A stretch of DNA of 64,000 nucleotides from contig JARWZO010000024.1 of the NCBI GenBank assembly GCA_029866325.1, positions 1-64,000 on the forward strand, written 5' to 3'. The notes under the pieces are model-generated. The model did no database searches. It saw nothing but the letters and a program-made list of their open reading frames with translations, and was not told where the DNA came from. This document shows, piece by piece, positions 28,183-36,594 of the stretch (its first letter is position 1; each line of letters starts with the position of its first letter). The position numbers were made by a program, and so were the translations under genes. This DNA is from Fluviicola sp. (GTDB lineage: Bacteria; Bacteroidota; Bacteroidia; Flavobacteriales_D; Crocinitomicaceae).

Positions 28183-28605
28183 ATGAACGGATTATCAGCA
28201 ACCAAAAAGAATGGATATCATGCGTCTATCGAAGAACTTACACAAACAAACACGAACTTCCGTGAGGTGCTTTATACCGGCAAACACCTGCAACTTGTAT
28301 TAATGAGTTTGAAACCCGGAGAAGAGATTGGCGAGGAAGTTCATACGAATGGCGATCAGTTTTTTCGATTTGAGAGTGGTGCAGGAACGTGCGTTTTGAA
28401 TGGTATATCAAGTCCGATAAAAGCCGGAGATGCTATTATTGTTCCTCATGGTGCGTTGCACAATATCATTAACTCAGACCCGATTTTGTCATTGAAGTTG
28501 TACACCATTTATTCTCCGCCGCAACACAAAGACAAAGTTATTCGGTTGACCAAGCATGATGCTGAAACACAGAAAGAATCTTACGATAATAGAACAACAG
28601 AATAA
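28183..28605 (+). CDS. Cupin-domain protein
   Basis: 140 residues, cytosolic. The cupin motif 1 is seen as GEEIGEEVHTNGDQFFRFESGAG, with a His and Glu-like metal ligands. Motif 2 is GDAIIVPHGALHNIIN. Such small cupins are metal-dependent isomerases, dioxygenases or sensors; the substrate cannot be told. It follows the DUF2231-like gene and converges on the threonylcarbamoyl-AMP synthase gene with 7 bases between. Confidence 0.85.
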   Translation: MNGLSATKKNGYHASIEELTQTNTNFREVLYTGKHLQLVLMSLKPGEEIGEEVHTNGDQFFRFESGAGTCVLNGISSPIKAGDAIIVPHGALHNIINSDPILSLKLYTIYSPPQHKDKVIRLTKHDAETQKESYDNRTTE

Positions 28606-28612
28606 GAAAGGG

Positions 28613-29176
28613 TTATTTCCGAATGATTTTAATCGAGCTATCCAACCCGATTTTGATGATTTGTGAAGGAGTCGTACATTTTTCTTCCAGTCGTTCCATC
28701 ACAATGGCATCAACACCATCTTTGATGGTTTGATTGATTTCTGCAAAGCGGGTAGGGTGCGGTTCGCCGGAAAGATTGGCTGAGGTTGCAACAATCGGTT
28801 TGCGAATAGCTCGAATCAATTTCAGGCAAATCGGGTCTTTGGTCAAACGAATGCCAACTGAACCATCAGCTGCCAAAACAGTAGGAGCCAATCCCTGCGC
28901 ATTCGGATAAATAATTGTCAATGGTTTTTCGGCCAGATCAGCCAGATCGTAACAGACCTCAGGAAATTCGGGAACGTATTTTTCGATCATTTGGAAACTA
29001 TCAGCCAGTAATACAAAACTTTTTTCTGTAGGACGTTGTTTTAAATCCATAATTCGCTGACAAGCTGCTTCGTTTGTAGCATCGCAACCCAATCCCCAAA
29101 TGGTATCGGTGGGGAAGAGGATAATTTTACCTTCTTTGAGGCGTTCAATGGAATCATTTAAATTTGACTCAGTCAT
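28613..29176 (-). CDS. L-threonylcarbamoyladenylate synthase (Sua5/YciO/YrdC family)
   Basis: 187 residues. It makes threonylcarbamoyl-AMP for the t6A modification at A37 of ANN-decoding tRNAs. Seen: ILFPTDTIWGLGCDATN, the KQRPTEKSFVLL nucleotide/carbonate-binding segment (KxR...K), and PIVATSANLSGEP. The protein has only the YrdC domain, as in TsaC, without the extra Sua5 C-terminal domain. It may be cotranscribed with the helix-turn-helix gene at 29201-29539. Confidence 0.93.
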   Translation of the reverse strand: MTESNLNDSIERLKEGKIILFPTDTIWGLGCDATNEAACQRIMDLKQRPTEKSFVLLADSFQMIEKYVPEFPEVCYDLADLAEKPLTIIYPNAQGLAPTVLAADGSVGIRLTKDPICLKLIRAIRKPIVATSANLSGEPHPTRFAEINQTIKDGVDAIVMERLEEKCTTPSQIIKIGLDSSIKIIRK

Positions 29177-29200
29177 TTTGTTTTATTCTGTTGGGTAAAA

Positions 29201-29539
29201 TTAATGTTTTATCGATACGTAAAATTGACTGGCAGGATTACCAGCGAAGAATTGTTGAAAAGATTGGAACCGTTCATGACTCTCTTCATCAATGGATAAT
29301 TTGTAGCAATGTGGGGAATACTCAACGTAAATGTATCCTGCGTCTTTAAGTTTTTCAACATGATCTCGAATTGCGGGCTTTGACATTTGGAAGAATTTAG
29401 CTAAGTCAACACATGTAATGCCTTTGTTTTCTCTTATTAAACTCATCATTTTCACCCTACATGGATGATTTAGCGCTCGTGCTCCAAGAGCTACAGAAAG
29501 TTCAAAATCTGAATAATTGAAAGGTTTAATGGCTCCCAT
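29201..29539 (-). CDS. ArsR-like winged helix transcriptional regulator
   Basis: 112 residues. The predicted winged helix-turn-helix covers ~15-85: ALNHPCRVKMMSLIRENKG, ITCVDLAKFFQMSKPAIRDHVEKLKDAGYI, then the wing YVEYSPHCYKLS. This fits the ArsR/HTH_20 class. No obvious Cys metal-sensing pair is present. It lies 24 bases before the threonylcarbamoyl-AMP synthase gene. A pair of 36-base direct repeats 100-200 bases upstream could be its own operators (inference). Confidence 0.8.
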   Translation of the reverse strand: MGAIKPFNYSDFELSVALGARALNHPCRVKMMSLIRENKGITCVDLAKFFQMSKPAIRDHVEKLKDAGYIYVEYSPHCYKLSIDEESHERFQSFQQFFAGNPASQFYVSIKH

Positions 29540-29641
29540 GGGATAGATTTTAATTGGTTTCCATTCAAGTTAGTGAAAAAGTAGATTTGTAGCAATAGCG
29601 ATTTAGAAAATTTTCAGAAAATAGCAATATTATTTACCGTG

Positions 29642-29745
29642 AAACAAGTTAGGTATATTATTTCCGATGTGGACACTAAAACAGCAAAACAGTAATATTC
29701 CTTTCAAGTAAACAAGTTAGGTATATTATTTCCGATGTGGACACT
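29642..29745. repeat. Two identical 36-base direct repeats separated by 32 bases
   Basis: 29642-29677 and 29710-29745 are identical over 36 bases, beginning aaacaagttaggtatatt and ending gatgtggacact. The 32-base spacer (29678-29709) is A-rich. The region lies between the regulator gene and trmD. The geometry recalls a minimal CRISPR unit, but only two repeats exist and no cas gene is near. A tandem operator or a recent duplication is more likely. Confidence 0.85.
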
Positions 29746-29790
29746 GAAATTTAGAAAAATTCAACAAATTGATTATGCAATCCGGGATAT

Positions 29791-30486
29791 TCAAGGAGTT
29801 TCTTGATTAAACTTTTTATACAAATCCGGCCTTCTAACTTTCGTTCGTTCAATAGCCTGCTCTTCTCGCCAAACATCAATCTTAGCAAAATCTCCACTTA
29901 GCAAAATTTCAGGCACCTTCCAGCCATTAAACTCGGGTGGTCGTGTATAAACCGGCGGAGAAAGCAGGTTGTCTTGAAAACTATCCGTAAGTGCCGAAGT
30001 TTCATCGTTCATAACTCCCGGAATCAATCGCGCAATGCTGTCCACCAAAACAGCAGCTGCCAATTCACCACCAGTGAGTACATAAGACCCGATGGAAAGT
30101 TCTTGAGTAATGTAATGCTCGCGAATGCGTTCATCGACACCTTTGTAGTGCCCACAAAGAATCATTATATTCTCTTTTAAACTCCAGTTATTGCTGTGTT
30201 TTTGTTCCAACACTTCACCATCGGGAGTCATGTAAATGATTTCATCGTAATTGCGTTCGGACTTCAGTTTTTCAATCAGAATGGCAATTGGTTCGATGGT
30301 CATTACCATTCCTGCTCCACCACCGTATTGGTAATCGTCAACATTTTTGTGTTTGTTGGTCGAATAATCGCGAATGTTGTGGATATGAACTTCCAGCAAA
30401 TCACGATCCTGAGCACGTTTCATCATGGACGCGGAGAAAGGTCCTTCCAGCAATTCCGGCAAAATGGTAAGTATATCAAAACGCAT
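29791..30486 (-). CDS. trmD: tRNA (guanine-37-N1)-methyltransferase
   Basis: 231 residues from the ATG at 30486 ([16 protein letters not shown]), a standard TrmD beginning; an upstream start at 30516 adds ten non-family residues. The SPOUT trefoil-knot region is visible: [37 protein letters not shown], and [19 protein letters not shown]. It methylates G37 of tRNAs to prevent frameshifting. It is separated by 121 bases from the operon starting with the acetyltransferase. Confidence 0.96.
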   Translation of the reverse strand: MRFDILTILPELLEGPFSASMMKRAQDRDLLEVHIHNIRDYSTNKHKNVDDYQYGGGAGMVMTIEPIAILIEKLKSERNYDEIIYMTPDGEVLEQKHSNNWSLKENIMILCGHYKGVDERIREHYITQELSIGSYVLTGGELAAAVLVDSIARLIPGVMNDETSALTDSFQDNLLSPPVYTRPPEFNGWKVPEILLSGDFAKIDVWREEQAIERTKVRRPDLYKKFNQETP

Positions 30487-30607
30487 GGGGCAAAGGTAAC
30501 GATCTAATTGAATCACATTGCTAATTCAAGGAAGCATAATAAAGGCAATTTTGAAGTCGCAATTTGCGATATCAAGTTTAAACAACGGAAGATGACCACT
30601 ACGTATT

Positions 30608-31111
30608 TCAAGACAACAAAGCCTTCTCGTACAAATTATTCAAAGAATGCGGCATTTGTTTTTGTCCTACTTGTTTGAATCCCTGCGATTCGTAGTAGTT
30701 ACATAGACCGGGATTCGTTGCAATACAATCTAATCGGATGAATGGGATAGAAGCCGCGATTGCTTGCTGAATAACTAATTCGATGACTTGCTTGCCCAGT
30801 CCAAGACCGGAAAAACGTTCTTCAATCACCAAGGAATGAATGTATCGGGCATCCGATGTTTGTTTTCCCCAATAGATTTCGTCGGTTTCTGAAAGGCGAA
30901 CAATTCCAATAGGAGATTCCTCCATTAAAATCAAGTAATACTCACCTTCTTGAATTCCTTTTTCAACCCAATCGATGTTGATTTGTTGTGGATTTAACCA
31001 AACTGCCCATTGCTCAACGCCTTTTTGTTGAAGTGTTGTTGCAGCTGAACGCAAGTAATTCAAGACTACATGTAATTCGTTGGGTTTGATCTTTTCAAAA
31101 GACAGGCTCAT
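30608..31111 (-). CDS. GNAT-family N-acetyltransferase
   Basis: 167 residues. The acetyl-CoA site is in VIEERFSGLGLGKQVIELVIQQA (the QxxGxG/A-like motif), after the IGIVRLSE beta-strand. The C-terminal LCNYYESQGFKQVGQKQM fits the final strands of the GNAT fold. The substrate is unknown. It overlaps murQ by 4 bases, suggesting a role in the same operon, possibly on a sugar or peptide substrate, but that is only inference. Confidence 0.85.
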   Translation of the reverse strand: MSLSFEKIKPNELHVVLNYLRSAATTLQQKGVEQWAVWLNPQQINIDWVEKGIQEGEYYLILMEESPIGIVRLSETDEIYWGKQTSDARYIHSLVIEERFSGLGLGKQVIELVIQQAIAASIPFIRLDCIATNPGLCNYYESQGFKQVGQKQMPHSLNNLYEKALLS

Positions 31112-31926
31112 TTTGAAGCGTTGAAATGATCAACTGCAGCTCTTACTGAACCTAATTGTTTAAGTAATTGAGAACTGGTAGTTTCATCGGCACCTGTTGC
31201 ATCCATGATCATTCGGATTCCGCGATCAACCAGTTTGTCATTGGTCAGCTGCATATCTACCATTCTGTTTCCGCGAACTCGTCCCAAACGAATCATGATT
31301 GCGGTAGAGAGCATATTCAATACCAATTTTTGAGCAGTTCCGCTTTTCATTCGCGTACTTCCGGTTACAAATTCAGGGCCGACAATAGGAGTGATGGCAA
31401 TATCTGCTTGTTGACTTAAAGGCGATCCCGGATTACAAGAAATTCCACCTGTAAGAATGCCATGTTTTTTAGCTGTTTCCAAAGCTCCCAAAACATAAGG
31501 AGTGGTTCCCGAAGCGGCAATTCCAACTACGATGTCTTTGTCGCAAATCGCATATTCCTGCAGGTCTTTCCAGCCTTGTTCACGATCATCTTCGGCAAAT
31601 TCTACGGCTTTACGAATGGCAGAATCACCTCCAGCGATCAATCCGATGACCATTCCTTGCGGAACACCAAATGTAGGTGGACATTCACTGGCGTCTACAA
31701 TTCCCAAACGACCACTAGTACCGGCACCAATATAAAACAAACGTCCGCCTGATTGCATGCGTTCAACACAAGCATCTACGAGTTGTTCGATATGCGGAAT
31801 TTCGGCTTCAACAGCCAAGGGAACACTTTTATCTTCTTTGTTAATGCCTTCCAACAGCGAACCGGTGGATTGCTGTTCAAGATTGTCATAATGACTGGCG
31901 GATTCGGTGATGCGCTGAATACTCAT
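31108..31926 (-). CDS. murQ: N-acetylmuramic acid 6-phosphate etherase
   Basis: 272 residues. It cleaves MurNAc-6-phosphate to GlcNAc-6-phosphate and lactate in peptidoglycan recycling. Seen: the SIS domain with GRLFYIGAGTSGRLGIVDASECPPTFG, MVIGLIAGGDSAIRKAVE, and the MKSGTAQKLVLNMLSTA motif of the MurQ family. It is somewhat shorter than the ~298-residue E. coli protein, lacking part of the C-terminal helices. It overlaps its neighbours by 4 bases on each side, so acetyltransferase, murQ and the phosphoribosyltransferase form an operon. Confidence 0.93.
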   Translation of the reverse strand: MSIQRITESASHYDNLEQQSTGSLLEGINKEDKSVPLAVEAEIPHIEQLVDACVERMQSGGRLFYIGAGTSGRLGIVDASECPPTFGVPQGMVIGLIAGGDSAIRKAVEFAEDDREQGWKDLQEYAICDKDIVVGIAASGTTPYVLGALETAKKHGILTGGISCNPGSPLSQQADIAITPIVGPEFVTGSTRMKSGTAQKLVLNMLSTAIMIRLGRVRGNRMVDMQLTNDKLVDRGIRMIMDATGADETTSSQLLKQLGSVRAAVDHFNASK

Positions 31927-32417
31927 ACCAAAAAAGCTTCCAGTGAACCGTTCGATGGCATGACTTCAACGCGGTCTTTCAAGGTAGTGGTGAGCGTCAT
32001 TCCAACAAAATCACACTTAATTGGGTAGCGACGGTGCAAACGGTCAACCAACGCAACGGTCTTCACACTGCGAACAGGCTGTTCCAATATTTTCATTAAG
32101 CCATATTGCATAGTAGTTCCCGAGTTGATAACGTCATCTACCAAAATCACCGTTTTTCCTGCTAAAGTAGCCGGATCGATAGAACACGAAATTGGGTGCT
32201 CGAGCGGAAAATCTTTGTGCAGATCAACGGTGAAAACCGTCAATTCCAAAGTGGTGTGTTGTTCAATGATGCGTGCAATCTGGTTGGCGAAAATTTCACC
32301 GTTTCCAACTATTCCGCCAATAAACAGAGAAGTTTCACCGTACGTATTTTCGATGATTTCATGCGATAAACGCGTGATTTTCTGTTCTATTTGCTGTTGA
32401 TTGAGTACCAGTTGCAT
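31923..32417 (-). CDS. Phosphoribosyltransferase, PyrR-like
   Basis: 164 residues from the ATG at 32417 (MQLVLNQQQIEQKI). The PRPP-binding motif is VILVDDVINSGTTMQYG, preceded by SLFIGGIVGNGEIFA. The layout resembles PyrR, which combines uracil phosphoribosyltransferase activity with pyr regulation in some phyla, or a hypoxanthine type enzyme. Regulation by RNA binding is not shown here. It begins the murQ operon and is preceded by a strong hairpin that ends the dlt operon. Confidence 0.85.
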   Translation of the reverse strand: MQLVLNQQQIEQKITRLSHEIIENTYGETSLFIGGIVGNGEIFANQIARIIEQHTTLELTVFTVDLHKDFPLEHPISCSIDPATLAGKTVILVDDVINSGTTMQYGLMKILEQPVRSVKTVALVDRLHRRYPIKCDFVGMTLTTTLKDRVEVMPSNGSLEAFLV

Positions 32418-32495
32418 GATGCGTTTTTTGTGGAACAAATATACCGATTAATCTCTCGCGATGACTTATTGGGTAATGTAAATTGAACTGATTAG

Positions 32496-32564
32496 GTCAA
32501 AAAAGTGTTCGTAATATTGCAAATTTACGTGTCATTTACTCACCCGTAAATTTGCAATATTACG
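32496..32564 (-). terminator. Perfect 20-base inverted repeat, probable terminator of the dlt operon
   Basis: 32510-32529 and 32545-32564 are perfectly complementary with a 15-base loop. Read in the dlt direction (minus strand), the hairpin is followed by a six-base T-run at about 32500. It lies 18 bases past the dltA stop codon. The arms are AT-rich and unusually long for a terminator, so a repeat-element origin is possible. Confidence 0.75.
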
Positions 32565-32582
32565 TGCCTTGTAAAAACCACT

Positions 32583-34094
32583 TTAAGCATTGATAAACTG
32601 CCGTTTCAGATACTTTTCCGTTAACTGATTCTTATCGATTTTATGATTGCTGTTATAAGGGAAATCTGCTATCAAAGCAACATCGCCTGGAACCATATAA
32701 TAAGGAAGTTGTTCAGCCAGAAAAGCAGAAAGTTCTTCACGAGTCGGATGATTCGTTTCACTGGAGGGAATCACAAAACTGATGATTTTTTTGACCTCGT
32801 TTCCACGTTTCAATGCAATGCTCACCGCATCTGAAACACCTTTATGTTTGCACAAAATAGTGCTTATTTCATTCAGCTCAATCCGATAACCATGTAATTT
32901 TACCTGATCGTCATTTCTGCCAAGGCAAAATAGCAAATCACCTTCAAAATAAGCCAAATCGCCTGTTCTGAAAGCGCGCTTTCCGTTGTGTAGGAAGAAC
33001 TTTTCGGCATTCAGCTCCGGACGTTTGTAATAACCGATGGAAACATGATTGCCTACAATAATCAATTCGCCTTCTTTTGCCTCATGATCAGATTTGTCAA
33101 TCAACAACGTACTTCCAGGCATAGCGTAACCAATCGGTAACAGCGGATAGTCGCGAATAATTTCCTCCGTAATTTCAATCAATGTGGTGACAATTGTGGC
33201 TTCCGTCGGACCGTAAGCGTTCAATATTCGGGCTTCAGGAAAAAGTTGCTTCAACAATCCACACGTGCGATTGGGCAATTCTTCTCCCATAAACAAGAAG
33301 GTGTTGATTGCCGGAAGGTTTCCTGCGTGAAAGTTTTCGTGGCGAAGAAACAGGTATAAAAACGATGGTGTAGAAGTCCAGACACTACAACCGGTTTCTG
33401 CTAATCGGTTCAAAAATCCATTTTGGTCTTTTACTTGTTCGCCAGAACTCAGCACCAATGTAGCTCCGCGAACAAAGGCATTGAGCACGTCGCACAATGA
33501 TACATCAAACGAAAACGGTGCCTGATTCATCAGAACATCATTGCCCGAGAAACCAAAATCAACCGATGCCCAATTTACAAAGGTTTGGATAGAGCTTTTG
33601 GTGATTTGAACACCTTTTGGTTCACCTGTAGACCCGGAAGTAAAAATGATGTATTGCAGTATATCTTCCGCATGATCGGTTTCAACTTCAGGAAACACAG
33701 GTGTATGGTGAATTGTCGGATTAAAATGGCGATCAATGACTACCGAAAAATCAACGTCAGGTTGCAACTCACTTGTGCAAATCAATACCTGCGAACCGGT
33801 AGTTTCGGCAATCTTACGAATGCGCTCTATCGGATAAACAATATCGATCGGAATGTAGGTGATATCAGCATGATAACAAGCTAGCATCGCAACCGGAAAA
33901 GCACTTTCCTTATGACCGTAAATCATCACCGGATGCCCTTTCGGGATGGCTAATTCACCGAATAATTGTGTCAATTGATCAACTTGGCGGGCCAATTCTT
34001 TCCAACTAACAGCAGAATCGCTTCCGATAACAGCCGCTTTTTCAGCCTCGTGTTGAGATTCTAGAAAACACTGTCGGTTAAAATCGTATTTCAT
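32583..34094 (-). CDS. dltA: D-alanine-carrier protein ligase-like adenylation enzyme (DltA-like)
   Basis: 503 residues, ANL superfamily adenylation enzyme. Motifs: P-loop YIIFTSGSTGEPKGVQIT (~153-170), LNAYGPTEATIVTTL, TGDLAYFEGDLLFCLGRNDDQVKLHGYRIEL in consecutive segments, and the C-terminal catalytic Lys in NHKIDKNQLTEKYL. In Gram-positive bacteria DltA activates D-Ala and loads it on DltC. Length and order are DltA-like, and all other dlt genes are adjacent, with dltB 11 bases upstream. The amino acid used is not proven, and a different acyl group is possible. Confidence 0.88.
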   Translation of the reverse strand: MKYDFNRQCFLESQHEAEKAAVIGSDSAVSWKELARQVDQLTQLFGELAIPKGHPVMIYGHKESAFPVAMLACYHADITYIPIDIVYPIERIRKIAETTGSQVLICTSELQPDVDFSVVIDRHFNPTIHHTPVFPEVETDHAEDILQYIIFTSGSTGEPKGVQITKSSIQTFVNWASVDFGFSGNDVLMNQAPFSFDVSLCDVLNAFVRGATLVLSSGEQVKDQNGFLNRLAETGCSVWTSTPSFLYLFLRHENFHAGNLPAINTFLFMGEELPNRTCGLLKQLFPEARILNAYGPTEATIVTTLIEITEEIIRDYPLLPIGYAMPGSTLLIDKSDHEAKEGELIIVGNHVSIGYYKRPELNAEKFFLHNGKRAFRTGDLAYFEGDLLFCLGRNDDQVKLHGYRIELNEISTILCKHKGVSDAVSIALKRGNEVKKIISFVIPSSETNHPTREELSAFLAEQLPYYMVPGDVALIADFPYNSNHKIDKNQLTEKYLKRQFINA

Positions 34095-34105
34095 ATTCCG
34101 GTAAG

Positions 34106-35260
34106 TTAAAATCGACCGCTAAAAACATACAACGCAAAGGCAGTCAGGTGAAAGGTCACAATAATGCTAATCCAACGTACGGCTTTCGGATTCATAGTGC
34201 CAAATACAACGTCTTTGTTTTTCTTTTTGCACTGAATCACATACGTGTTATGAATCAATGAATAGGTTCCGAAAAGCAAGCCGCTCAACACGAAATTGGA
34301 CGTAAATCCATTCCAGCAACCCATTAAGGTGAAAGTGAGAAGCAATGCTGTGTTTTGACGTGTAATCGGATATTTTTTCAGACTTTTTTTACGAGTCAAG
34401 AACATGTAGAGTGGGGTGAAAAAATAGTCTTTCAACCAGTCGCCCAAACTAATGTGAAATCGCCGCCAAAAGTCCTGTGGATTCACTGCCACAAAAGGAT
34501 TCGTGAAATTCACCGGAACTTTCATTCCCATCATGTAACCGATTCCTAACGCCATAAATGAATAACCCGCGAAGTCGAAAAACAGGTAGAAGTAATACGC
34601 GTAATAGTCATTCAGACTTGAAAGGCTTGAGTAAGTCGTTCCTTCCAATCCACCCAACCAATAACGATCAACGACTTCTGCACAGATGTATTTAAATACC
34701 AATCCTTTCAGTAAAGCATTCCAGCCTGTGATGAAGTGTTCGCTTGTGAGTGTCGAAAATCCGGTAGCTTCAGCTGCTTGAAAACGGCCATAACGCTCTA
34801 TCGGACCAATCAATAAAGTAGGAGTGAAGGACAAGAAATTGAAATACGTAAACGGATTGGCCATTTTTTCTGTTGGTGCTTTGTCCATGTAATAACCAAC
34901 GATTCTAAAACTGGCATACGACAATCCGGCAAACGATAGCAGGTTGTTGATTTTAAACGGATAAGATGCAATTTGAATATCAAACTTCACCAATAACATC
35001 GGTAGCAGAAGAATGATGATTCCCCAAATCTTGAGCTTTGGTTTTAAGACTGTTGAAAAGAGGTAAACAAAGAAGTACGAATAAATGATCAGCACGAAAA
35101 AATGCAAGGGTTGTGGAAAGAAGACGGACAAAAACAACAAATTCAATCCGGCAAGGACATATTTATACGCATTGTCTTTTAACCACAGTTTACACACAAG
35201 CAACATTCCAATGAATGCTCCCATAACAAGGAAAAACTCGTATGTACTGAATGGCAACAT
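34106..35260 (-). CDS. dltB: MBOAT acyltransferase (DltB-like)
   Basis: 384 residues with about 10-11 membrane helices. MBOAT/DltB motifs: YASFRIVGYYMDKA, FTPTLLIGPIERYGRFQ, FFDFAGYSFMALGIGYMMG, DFWRRFHISLGDWLKDYFFTPL. The His in VTFHLTAFALYVFSG (His371) aligns with the invariant DltB active-site His (His336 of the S. thermophilus enzyme, from memory). At the second conserved position the usual WHG is WNG here (Asn317), a substitution allowed in some other MBOATs. It would accept the acyl group from DltC and pass it across the inner membrane through DltX/DltD. It starts 1 base after the dltX stop. Confidence 0.9.
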   Translation of the reverse strand: MLPFSTYEFFLVMGAFIGMLLVCKLWLKDNAYKYVLAGLNLLFLSVFFPQPLHFFVLIIYSYFFVYLFSTVLKPKLKIWGIIILLLPMLLVKFDIQIASYPFKINNLLSFAGLSYASFRIVGYYMDKAPTEKMANPFTYFNFLSFTPTLLIGPIERYGRFQAAEATGFSTLTSEHFITGWNALLKGLVFKYICAEVVDRYWLGGLEGTTYSSLSSLNDYYAYYFYLFFDFAGYSFMALGIGYMMGMKVPVNFTNPFVAVNPQDFWRRFHISLGDWLKDYFFTPLYMFLTRKKSLKKYPITRQNTALLLTFTLMGCWNGFTSNFVLSGLLFGTYSLIHNTYVIQCKKKNKDVVFGTMNPKAVRWISIIVTFHLTAFALYVFSGRF

Positions 35261-35261
35261 A

Positions 35262-35411
35262 TTAGAATTGTTGGTAAACGAATTGAGTCGATGATCCGGT
35301 TTTGTTTTTCGGATGACTGTTCAACGGTGAATACAAAAGGTACAACACTATCACGATTGCGCTATAAAGCAATACGTTGATGAAAAACCGTAATGGAGCG
35401 TTTAATTTCAT
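35262..35411 (-). CDS. dltX: DltX-like small membrane protein with C-terminal FxYxxF motif
   Basis: A 49-residue frame not found by length-limited gene calling. It reads: ATG at 35411, N-terminus MKLNAPLRFFINVLLYSA, one hydrophobic helix (~8-28), a short polar linker, and the C-terminus FVYQQF, with Tyr46 three residues before the last residue. DltX of Gram-positive bacteria is a ~50-residue single-helix protein with a C-terminal FIYNEF-like motif whose Tyr carries D-Ala during transfer. The ATG overlaps the dltD stop codon (ATGA), and the TAA is one base before the dltB ATG. Size, topology, motif and position all agree. Confidence 0.88.
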   Translation of the reverse strand: MKLNAPLRFFINVLLYSAIVIVLYLLYSPLNSHPKNKTGSSTQFVYQQF

Positions 35412-36589
35412 TTAGCGAGGTGATAAGTGTTCACAATAAATTGATTGACGCGGTACCAGCCATAATCGCTGTAATGCATCACATCCGACAAAATGCCGTT
35501 GTCAAATGTCTTCGGATTACTATCCCAGGTATTTAAAAAAGGAAAGTGATTGGCTTTTAATTCTTTTTCAAGATGACGCATTACAGGTGTCAGTTCAGCA
35601 CAGTTTTCGTAATAACTCGGGTTGAGTGGCATGATTACAAACGAAACATTCGCTTTACGGGCTTTCAACAATTTTACGAGCATCCTGAAATCTTCCAGTT
35701 CGGTATTGTTGGCATCCGAAACGGGAAACAGACGACCGTTATCGCCATTTGTTTCAGCAAAGAATGCATCTTCGATCCACCAATCATTGCTCGTGGAACG
35801 TTTTCGTTGTTCTTCTTTACTCGCAATAAATAGGCTGTCCCAATCGATGCGAATAGCTTCCGAAACAATTGCTTTTCGACGATAAACAGGTTTTTCGGGT
35901 TTTCCAATCATCTCATATTTCTTTCGGTTCAACCATTCATCAACCGCAATCAAGGGGTAATAACAACCTTTGTGAAGGAAGCTTTTGGAGGATTGGTGTT
36001 CGTAATTCAGTAATTTCAAGCTCAAATCAGGATTTACAATCTCGGTATAAAAATCGGCAATGCGTTTAGCTTCGTAAGCCCTGAATTCATCATCTGGAGC
36101 ATTCGCTAATACCTGATTCAGAAAGGTCGGTGTGTTGTATTCCAGAAAAGAAGAAGAAGCTGTTCCTGCCGAAAAGCCGGTGTGAAACCATCCTGGAGAA
36201 AGTAAAATAACAATCGGAGCGCACTCCAGTTTGTCCTGATTAGCCAGCAATTGTGAATAAATAGAAAAACATTGATTTCCGGCATGTCCGATAGCCACCA
36301 CTTTTGTTTGGAAATGATCCGGAATAAAATTGTAAGGAGCCGCAGATGAGGTATGCGTCAACTCCGACGAACCCATCAGGTAAATGGTTTCAGAAGAATC
36401 GTTTGCTGCGAGAAACGTATGTTCAAATTGCCTGTTATTACTGAAATTATCCAAGTAACGCATATTTTGGTCGGCAGTAGGTAATACGGGAAGCGTAAAA
36501 CAATACTGATTGATGGTTGCGACGGAAAAGTACAATACCACAACCGCAATGGTAGCAGGAAGCAGATATTGTAACCCAACGCGTTTCAT
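35408..36589 (-). CDS. dltD: DltD-like lipid/teichoic-acid-type D-alanyl transferase
   Basis: 393 residues from the ATG at 36589. This start is preferred over 36622, which would overlap dltC. A single N-terminal membrane anchor (~5-25) places the rest in the periplasm. The SGNH-like catalytic motifs of DltD are visible: GSSEL (residues ~73-77, nucleophile Ser) and DVMHYSDYGWY near the C-terminus (Asp and His of the triad). DltD makes the final transfer of D-Ala to teichoic acid in Gram-positive bacteria. The acceptor here is unknown. It lies between dltC (5-base gap) and dltX (4-base overlap). Confidence 0.88.
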   Translation of the reverse strand: MKRVGLQYLLPATIAVVVLYFSVATINQYCFTLPVLPTADQNMRYLDNFSNNRQFEHTFLAANDSSETIYLMGSSELTHTSSAAPYNFIPDHFQTKVVAIGHAGNQCFSIYSQLLANQDKLECAPIVILLSPGWFHTGFSAGTASSSFLEYNTPTFLNQVLANAPDDEFRAYEAKRIADFYTEIVNPDLSLKLLNYEHQSSKSFLHKGCYYPLIAVDEWLNRKKYEMIGKPEKPVYRRKAIVSEAIRIDWDSLFIASKEEQRKRSTSNDWWIEDAFFAETNGDNGRLFPVSDANNTELEDFRMLVKLLKARKANVSFVIMPLNPSYYENCAELTPVMRHLEKELKANHFPFLNTWDSNPKTFDNGILSDVMHYSDYGWYRVNQFIVNTYHLAK

Positions 36590-36594
36590 CCTAG

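Noticed and set aside
29642-29745. Minimal CRISPR array
   Set aside because: Only two repeats, an A-rich spacer, no cas genes nearby, and the repeat lacks a typical CRISPR repeat end; listed as a direct repeat instead.
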